Source: Sulfobacillus acidophilus DSM 10332
GTDB taxonomy: Bacteria > Bacillota > Sulfobacillia > Sulfobacillales > Sulfobacillaceae
NCBI GenBank assembly: GCA_000237975.1
Contig: CP003179.1
Coordinates: forward strand, 2,510,270-2,574,269
DNA length: 64,000 nt
Direction: 5' to 3'
Position 1 is the first letter of the stretch. Every line of letters begins with the position of its first letter. The notes beneath the pieces were generated by a model, which searched no databases, was not told the origin of the DNA, and worked only from the letters and a program-made list of their open reading frames with translations. Below are positions 58,651-64,000 of this stretch, piece after piece. The position numbers and the translations under genes are program-made.

Positions 58651-61425
58651 ATGAATCGTCTGCAACAAATCGCCCAGCTCGGCCAGAGCCTTTGGTATGA
58701 CAATATCCGCCGGGGCATTCTGGAGTCGGGGGAATTGGCCCGCTTGATTGACCAGGGGATTACCGGTGTCACGTCTAATCCCACGATTTTTGAAAAAGCC
58801 ATTAACGGGTCCCATGACTATGATGCGGACATTCGTGCATTGGTGAAGCAAGGATTGACGGTGGACGCGATTTACGATCACCTGGTGCTGGAGGACATCG
58901 GCCGCGGGGCCGACCTCTTGCGCCCGATCTATGATCAGACGGCGGGCGTTGACGGCTATATTTCAATCGAGGTGCCGCCCACTTTAGCCCAAGACACCCA
59001 AAAAACCATCGACGAAGCCCATCGCCTCTATCAGGCCCTGAACCGCCCCAACATTATGATTAAGGTGCCGGCTACCCCGGAAGGCATTCCGGCAATCGAA
59101 ACACTGATTCGCGACGGCATTCCTGTCAACGTCACTTTGATCTTCAGCTTAAACGCCTACCGGGCGGTCATGGAAGCCTACATCCGGGGATTGGAAGCGC
59201 GTCTGGAACAGGGACTGCCCGTCAACGGAGTCGCCTCCGTGGCCAGTTTTTTTGTCAGCCGCGTCGATACCCTGATCGACCAACTCATTCAAACCCACGG
59301 CTTAAACCCTGAATGGCAGGGCCGAGCGGCGATTGCCAACGCCAAACTGGCCTACCGCCTGTTCCAAGAAACATTCGCCGGCCCGCGTTGGGACCGCCTG
59401 AAGAACGCCGGCGCCCGGGTCCAACGGCCGTTGTGGGCCTCGACCAGCACCAAAAACCCCGCTTACCCCGACCTTTTATACGTCGAAGCCCTGATTGGAC
59501 CCGATACGGTCGACACGTTACCCCCGGCCACCGTCGACGCCATCTTGGATCATGGTCAAGCGGCGCGTACCGTCGACCAAAATGTGGACGAAGCCCGTCA
59601 ATTCATCGAAACCCTGGAGAAAGCCGGCATCTCGATGGATGCCGTCACGGACCAGTTATTGGCGGAGGGCGTACAGAGTTTCAACCAGTCTTTTGTCACC
59701 CTGATGCAAAGTCTGACCCGCAAGCGAGTCCGCGTGCTCCAAGAATCGGCGCCTGCACACTTTCACTTGGGTACCTATGAGGACACCGTCGAGCACACGG
59801 TAGATACCTGGCAATCCCAGAAGGCTGTCGAGCGCATTTGGCAAAAAGACTGGACCCTTTGGAGCCAGGATCCGGAGGACCGTCCCAGCATCGAAAACGG
59901 TCTCGGATGGCTTCAGGTCATGGGAGCCGTCACCGCCGATTTTCCCCGCCTTCTGGCCGACACACGGCAGTTGGCCGGTGAGGGATTCACGGATGCGGTG
60001 GTCCTCGGGATGGGCGGCAGTAGTCTCATTGCCGACGTTTGGAGCCACACTTATTCTCTTGGCGTCCCGGGTCTTCGGGTCACGGTTTTGGATACCACCA
60101 ATCCGAGCGCCATTGAAGCGCTCGACAATCGACTAAACCTCCGCCACACCCTTTTTATCGTCGCGTCAAAATCCGGTACCACCACTGAGCCGCTGGCGTT
60201 CTATCGTTATTATTGGAACCGGGTCAAAGAGGCCGGCTTACCGCCCGGACCCCATTTTGTGGCCATTACGGACCCCGGCACCCCTCTCGCCGAAGAAGCC
60301 GCCGCCCAAGGCTTTCGGGCCCTTTACCTAAATCCGGCGGACATCGGCGGACGTTATTCCGCGCTATCCTGGTTCGGCATGGTACCGGCCGCTTATATGG
60401 GCATGCCGTTGGCGGACCTCATGCCCGCGGCCGAAGTGACCGCCGAAGCCTGCCAAAACCCCCGGCTGACGGAAAACCCCGGCGCCTACCTGGGCGCGGT
60501 GTTGGGGGCTTTGGCCAAAGCGGGACGGGATAAGGTGACGTTCATCCTTCCCGATGCCATCGCGTCTTTGGCGGATTGGCTGGAACAACTGTTGGCGGAA
60601 TCCACCGGCAAACGGCAAACCGGGTTGATTCCGATTGCTCATGAACCGGTACGCGACCCGAGCGAATATGCGGGCGATCGGGTATTCGTCGTCTATCGCC
60701 TCGGGCAAGCGGGACCCGCGGACGCCTGGCGCGACGGTATCCTGTCGCACGGACATCCCCTCATCGAATTGACGATTCCGGATCTGAGCACGTTCTTTAG
60801 CGAATTCTTCCGGTGGGAAATGGCCACGGCGGTCGCCGGCGCCGTCCTGGGCATTAACGCTTTTGATCAGCCGAACGTTCAGGAAAGCAAAGAAAATACG
60901 AAAGCCATTTTGGCCCATCTGGCAACCGAAGGCCAATCCTTGCTACCCCGCCGGGAGTCCGGGCGGGTGTGGTTTGAAACCGGTCCGGGTCTCGACGCTT
61001 CAAATCTGCCGGACGCGCTGGCCCGTTTGTTACATCAAGCGAAACCCCAGGCCTATCTGGCCCTTATGGCATACTTACCGCCGACGGACGAGATTCGCGC
61101 GGCACTTCAAAGCTGGCGCGACCTTTTGGGCCGCCAAACCGGTTTGGCCACGACCCTGGGGTTTGGTCCGCGATTTTTACACAGCACCGGCCAATTGCAT
61201 AAAGGGGGACCCCACAATGGTCTTTTCCTCCAGTTGGTCGCCGCTGACGGGCCCCGATTGCCGATTCCGACCTTCGACACCGACTTTTTAACCTTGATGC
61301 AAGCCCAAGCGCTCGGCGACTTTCGGTCGCTGGTAGCCCACGGGCGGACGGTAATCCGGGTCGCCTTGCCCGCCCCGTTTTTGCCTGCGCTGGCCGATTT
61401 GACCGATGCGCTGGCCCGACAATAA
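58651..61425 (+). CDS. tal-pgi: Bifunctional transaldolase / glucose-6-phosphate isomerase
   Basis: A 924-residue fusion. The transaldolase half (about 1-365) has GITGVTSNPTIFEKAI at 37-51, NIMIKVPAT at 134-142 with Schiff-base Lys138, and NVTLIFSLNAYRAV. The isomerase half (about 380-924) has VVLGMGGSSLIADV, FIVASKSGTTTEP, GGRYSALSWFG, WEMATAVAGAVLGINAFDQPNVQESK and a late TGQLHKGGPHNGLFLQL. It couples the three-carbon transfer of the pentose phosphate pathway to the isomerisation of glucose 6-phosphate. Such fusions are known in several bacteria. Ribosome site aggaggg. Confidence 0.96.
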   Translation: MNRLQQIAQLGQSLWYDNIRRGILESGELARLIDQGITGVTSNPTIFEKAINGSHDYDADIRALVKQGLTVDAIYDHLVLEDIGRGADLLRPIYDQTAGVDGYISIEVPPTLAQDTQKTIDEAHRLYQALNRPNIMIKVPATPEGIPAIETLIRDGIPVNVTLIFSLNAYRAVMEAYIRGLEARLEQGLPVNGVASVASFFVSRVDTLIDQLIQTHGLNPEWQGRAAIANAKLAYRLFQETFAGPRWDRLKNAGARVQRPLWASTSTKNPAYPDLLYVEALIGPDTVDTLPPATVDAILDHGQAARTVDQNVDEARQFIETLEKAGISMDAVTDQLLAEGVQSFNQSFVTLMQSLTRKRVRVLQESAPAHFHLGTYEDTVEHTVDTWQSQKAVERIWQKDWTLWSQDPEDRPSIENGLGWLQVMGAVTADFPRLLADTRQLAGEGFTDAVVLGMGGSSLIADVWSHTYSLGVPGLRVTVLDTTNPSAIEALDNRLNLRHTLFIVASKSGTTTEPLAFYRYYWNRVKEAGLPPGPHFVAITDPGTPLAEEAAAQGFRALYLNPADIGGRYSALSWFGMVPAAYMGMPLADLMPAAEVTAEACQNPRLTENPGAYLGAVLGALAKAGRDKVTFILPDAIASLADWLEQLLAESTGKRQTGLIPIAHEPVRDPSEYAGDRVFVVYRLGQAGPADAWRDGILSHGHPLIELTIPDLSTFFSEFFRWEMATAVAGAVLGINAFDQPNVQESKENTKAILAHLATEGQSLLPRRESGRVWFETGPGLDASNLPDALARLLHQAKPQAYLALMAYLPPTDEIRAALQSWRDLLGRQTGLATTLGFGPRFLHSTGQLHKGGPHNGLFLQLVAADGPRLPIPTFDTDFLTLMQAQALGDFRSLVAHGRTVIRVALPAPFLPALADLTDALARQ

Positions 61426-61443
61426 AAGTTCTGGAGGCGTCAT

Positions 61444-62340
61444 ATGAAAGCAGCGATGATTGGACTCGGCCGTATGGGCCACAATATGGCGGAACGGTTA
61501 CTCCGACATGGCCATGAATTGGTGATTTTTAACCGAACCACGAGTGCCTATGCCGGGTTGGTCGAGTTGGGGGCGACGGTCGCCCCCGACCTCGCCAGCC
61601 TCCACGCATTATTAACCCCGCCCCGGGTGGTTTGGGTCATGGTACCGGCCGGCGCCCCGACCGAAGAGGTGATTACCCAACTGTTCGAGATTTTGGAAGC
61701 CGGCGACATTATTATCGACGGCGGTAACTCCAACTTCCGGGATTCGATGCGACGAGCGCAAGCCGCCCGGGAACGAGGCCTCTTCTTTATCGATAGCGGA
61801 ACCAGCGGCGGAATCTGGGGATTACAAAACGGCTATTGTTTAATGGTCGGCGGGGAGCCCGAAGCGGTCGAGATTGCCCGTCCTCTCTTCATAGACTTGG
61901 CCCCGGAAGACGGATTTCTCCATGTGGGCCCGGTCGGCTCGGGTCACTTTGTCAAAATGGTCCATAACGGCATTGAGTATGGTTTGTTACAGGCGTATGG
62001 TGAAGGCTTTGAAATCCTGAAAGCGTCCGAGTTCCCGCTGGATTTGCCGGCCGTTGCCAAACTCTGGAATCACGGGAGTGTCGTCCGGAGCTGGCTACTG
62101 GAATTGCTGGAAAAAGCGTATGCGGAAAACCCGGATCTTAAAGGCATCCGCGGCTATGTGGAAGATTCCGGCGAGGGCCGCTGGACCGTCGAAGAAGCCA
62201 TTCGGGAAAACGTTCCCGCCCCGGTCATTACCTTGTCCTTAATGGCCCGGTTTAGTTCCCGACAAGAGGAGTCCTATTCCGCCAAAGTCATTGCCGCTTT
62301 GCGGAACCAGTTTGGCGGGCATCCCATTAAACCCGAATAA
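61444..62340 (+). CDS. gnd: 6-phosphogluconate dehydrogenase, short (GntZ/YqeC) type
   Basis: A 298-residue decarboxylating dehydrogenase. MIGLGRMGHNMAERLLRHGHELVIFNRTT is the NAD(P) fold; IIDGGNSNFRDSMRRA, FIDSGTSGGIWGLQNGYCLMVGG and VGPVGSGHFVKMVHNGIEYGLLQAYGEG follow, with the catalytic Lys in HFVKMVHN. VEDSGEGRWTVEEAI closes the family pattern. It makes ribulose 5-phosphate, CO2 and reduced cofactor from 6-phosphogluconate; NRT suggests NADP can bind, but this group is often NAD-linked. Ribosome site ctggaggcg, 18 bp after tal-pgi. Confidence 0.95.
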   Translation: MKAAMIGLGRMGHNMAERLLRHGHELVIFNRTTSAYAGLVELGATVAPDLASLHALLTPPRVVWVMVPAGAPTEEVITQLFEILEAGDIIIDGGNSNFRDSMRRAQAARERGLFFIDSGTSGGIWGLQNGYCLMVGGEPEAVEIARPLFIDLAPEDGFLHVGPVGSGHFVKMVHNGIEYGLLQAYGEGFEILKASEFPLDLPAVAKLWNHGSVVRSWLLELLEKAYAENPDLKGIRGYVEDSGEGRWTVEEAIRENVPAPVITLSLMARFSSRQEESYSAKVIAALRNQFGGHPIKPE

Positions 62341-62361
62341 ACGACAGAGGAGAGCTGGTCG

Positions 62362-63888
62362 ATGCAAACCGTTGTCAACCCGTTACGGGAAGGCCTTACC
62401 GAGCGGCGCCGTCCGGACCCCTTTACCCTGGTGATTTTTGGTGCGGCCGGCGATCTGGCCCATCGAAAACTCTTCCCGGCGTTATATAACTTGATGGTTG
62501 ACGGGTGGCTGCCACCCGATTTTCGGATTGTCGGCATTGCCCGCCGTGCGTATAATAACGCCGAGTTTCGTCAGGAAGTGGCGACCTCGGTCCAGTCGTT
62601 TTCCCGGCGGCCGCCGGATTTGGCGGTCCTGAACCGATTAACCGGGGGCTTAAGCTATATTACCGCCGATTTTAAGGATCCGGCCGCCTACGAAGCCTTA
62701 AAAACGCTTCTCACGGATCCTGAAGGCGGTTTTCCTCCCAACTATCTCTTTTATCTGGCCACCCCGCCGCAAGCCTACCGCGTGATTGCCGCCGCCATCG
62801 GAGAAGCCGGATTAAATCGCAGCCCCGACCCGCACGGGTGGGTACGCATCATCGTCGAAAAACCTTTTGGTCACGATCTCGAGTCGGCGCTCAGCCTGAA
62901 CCATGATCTGCACCAGGTCTTCGAGGAACCGCAAATCTATCGTATCGACCATTATTTGGGCAAAGAGACGGTCCAAAATATCTTGGTGTTCCGGTTTGCC
63001 AACGGGATTTTCGAGCCCCTCTGGAACCGGCAATATATCGACCACGTGCAAATTACGGTGGCGGAATCCCTCGGCGTGGAAGGCCGCGGCTCGTATTATG
63101 ACCAGGCCGGAGCCCTGCGGGATATGGTGCAAAACCATATGCTGCAGTTATTGAGTTTAATTGCCATGGAGCCGCCGGTAGCATTTGAGGCCGATGCGGT
63201 TCGCGACGAAAAAGTGAAGGTGCTCCGATCCATTCGTCCGTTTAGTACCCGGGATATTACGCAATTTACCGTGCGGGCACAATATGAAACCGGGTCGATT
63301 GACGGGGAGGTGGTACCCGGTTATCTGGACGAACCGGACATTGCCTCCGATTCTCGAACCGAAACCTATGTGGCTTTACGGCTTTTGATCGATAACTGGC
63401 GCTGGGCGGGCGTACCGTTTTACCTAAGGACGGGTAAACGATTGGCTAAACGTGCCACGGAAATCGCCATTCAATTTAAGCGGGCTCCGCGTCAATTTTT
63501 CCGACAGACCGAAACCTCCGAACTGGAACCCAATCAACTGACCATCAAAATTCAACCGGACGAAGGGATTTCTTTACGATTCGGCGCCAAGGTACCCGGC
63601 CCGGCCATTCGGGTACGAACGGTTAACATGGAATTCCTTTACGGCACGTCGTTTGCCGGATCCCCGCCGGAAGCCTATGAACGCCTGTTGCTGGATGCCA
63701 TGGTCGGCGACTCCACACTTTTTACCCGCAAGGATGAAGTGGAGGAGGCGTGGACATTGGTTACATCCATTTTACACGGCTGGGAACGTGCCCGTGGGCC
63801 GCTGGCCACCTATGAATCGGGTAGCTGGGGCCCCCGAGAGGCAGACGAATTGATTGCCCGCGACGGGTTTCAATGGCGTCGCCCCTAA
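62362..63888 (+). CDS. zwf: Glucose-6-phosphate 1-dehydrogenase
   Basis: A 508-residue G6PD. LVIFGAAGDLAHRKLFPALYNL is the NADP loop (GAxGDLA), RIIVEKPFGHDLESA holds the conserved EKPxG, and IYRIDHYLGKETVQNILVFRFANGIFEPLWN is the substrate motif with the catalytic His. LRTGKRLAKRATEIAIQFK lies in the C-terminal half. It starts the oxidative pentose phosphate branch and yields NADPH. The gene begins 21 bp after gnd, ribosome site gaggaga. Confidence 0.97.
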   Translation: MQTVVNPLREGLTERRRPDPFTLVIFGAAGDLAHRKLFPALYNLMVDGWLPPDFRIVGIARRAYNNAEFRQEVATSVQSFSRRPPDLAVLNRLTGGLSYITADFKDPAAYEALKTLLTDPEGGFPPNYLFYLATPPQAYRVIAAAIGEAGLNRSPDPHGWVRIIVEKPFGHDLESALSLNHDLHQVFEEPQIYRIDHYLGKETVQNILVFRFANGIFEPLWNRQYIDHVQITVAESLGVEGRGSYYDQAGALRDMVQNHMLQLLSLIAMEPPVAFEADAVRDEKVKVLRSIRPFSTRDITQFTVRAQYETGSIDGEVVPGYLDEPDIASDSRTETYVALRLLIDNWRWAGVPFYLRTGKRLAKRATEIAIQFKRAPRQFFRQTETSELEPNQLTIKIQPDEGISLRFGAKVPGPAIRVRTVNMEFLYGTSFAGSPPEAYERLLLDAMVGDSTLFTRKDEVEEAWTLVTSILHGWERARGPLATYESGSWGPREADELIARDGFQWRRP

Positions 63889-63910
63889 GAATCCGAGAGA
63901 GGGGATCAGC

Positions 63911-64000
63911 ATGCCGCGTCAAACCATTCATTGGGAGCGTCAAGGGATTTCCGGACCCGAGCTCCGACGGGTTTTGCCCACCATCGTCCCAAGCGCGTTA
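63911..64000 (+). CDS. Start of a further gene in the zwf operon (truncated by window end)
   Basis: ATG 63911 follows agagagggg, 22 bp after zwf, and 30 codons are open to the window edge (MPRQTIHWERQGISGPELRR...). The position after zwf would suit opcA or a 6-phosphogluconolactonase, but the residues seen do not allow a decision. Confidence 0.5.
   Translation, partial: MPRQTIHWERQGISGPELRRVLPTIVPSAL

Noticed and set aside
1-64000. CRISPR array, prophage or integrative element
   Set aside because: No regularly spaced direct repeats, cas genes, integrase, phage structural genes or tRNA-flanking duplication were seen; the only regular repeats are the in-gene 222-bp units and the DnaA boxes.

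Overview
The window looks like chromosome of a moderately GC-rich, endospore-forming, acidophile-type Firmicute, most like Sulfobacillus. This rests on two alpha/beta small acid-soluble spore proteins, strong purine-rich ribosome binding sites, a DsrE/TusA/sulfide-quinone-reductase sulfur cluster, a transaldolase/phosphoglucose isomerase fusion and aerobic molybdenum hydroxylase genes. The genus is an inference. No intact mobile element, phage or CRISPR array was found; most of the window is ordinary housekeeping chromosome with a few unusual modules.

Layout. 1-4.2 kb: end of a nitroreductase, a divergent PduO-type adenosyltransferase paralogue, then a sulfur operon (DsrE-like, TusA, SQR-like flavoprotein, and a DUF1641 protein built from tandem 74-residue repeats). 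4.2-10.8 kb: nucleoside hydrolase, VTT membrane protein, RNA ligase-like phosphodiesterase, thioredoxin reductase, dienelactone hydrolase and small unknowns. 10.8-16.2 kb: SASP, DrrAB-like ABC exporter, Gfo/Idh/MocA oxidoreductase, MFS exporter, DUF420 protein. 16.2-20.7 kb: a TetR-controlled set of PaaA-, PaaC- and PaaD-like proteins in which the PaaA-like subunit has lost most diiron ligands, plus purEK. 20.8-26.5 kb: asparagine synthetase, lipoyl/octanoyl transferase, cyclophilin, S9 peptidase.

26.5-32.4 kb: a coxD-coxE-coxM-coxS-coxL type molybdenum hydroxylase operon. Its active-site loop is that of neither class of CO dehydrogenase, its coxD and coxE frames are separated only by an in-frame TGA, and a potentially structured RNA lies in its leader. 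At 32.44-32.49 kb sits a regular array of five DnaA-box-like 9-mers with 11-12 bp spacing, with a perfect box 90 bp further on. 33.8-36.6 kb: a B12-dependent acyl-CoA mutase large subunit carrying the isobutyryl-CoA mutase specificity residues, next to leucine dehydrogenase, consistent with branched-chain carbon flow.

36.6-47.5 kb: CofE-like ligase, class I FBP aldolase, M61 peptidase, ferredoxin-NADP reductase, HD protein, canonical PduO adenosyltransferase (which could supply cofactor to the mutase), EamA transporter, VanW protein, homoserine dehydrogenase, an atypical SASP and a lytic transglycosylase. 47.4-53 kb: coaE, a lone substrate-binding protein, mutM and polA in one compact operon. 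53.8-56.5 kb: tRNA-Leu(CAA), glutamine synthetase with a clear sigma-A promoter, ROK glucokinase. 56.6-64 kb: a pentose phosphate operon (tkt, tal-pgi, gnd, zwf, and the start of a further gene). With the glucokinase it covers entry of glucose, the oxidative branch (apart from lactonase) and the sugar-phosphate rearrangements.
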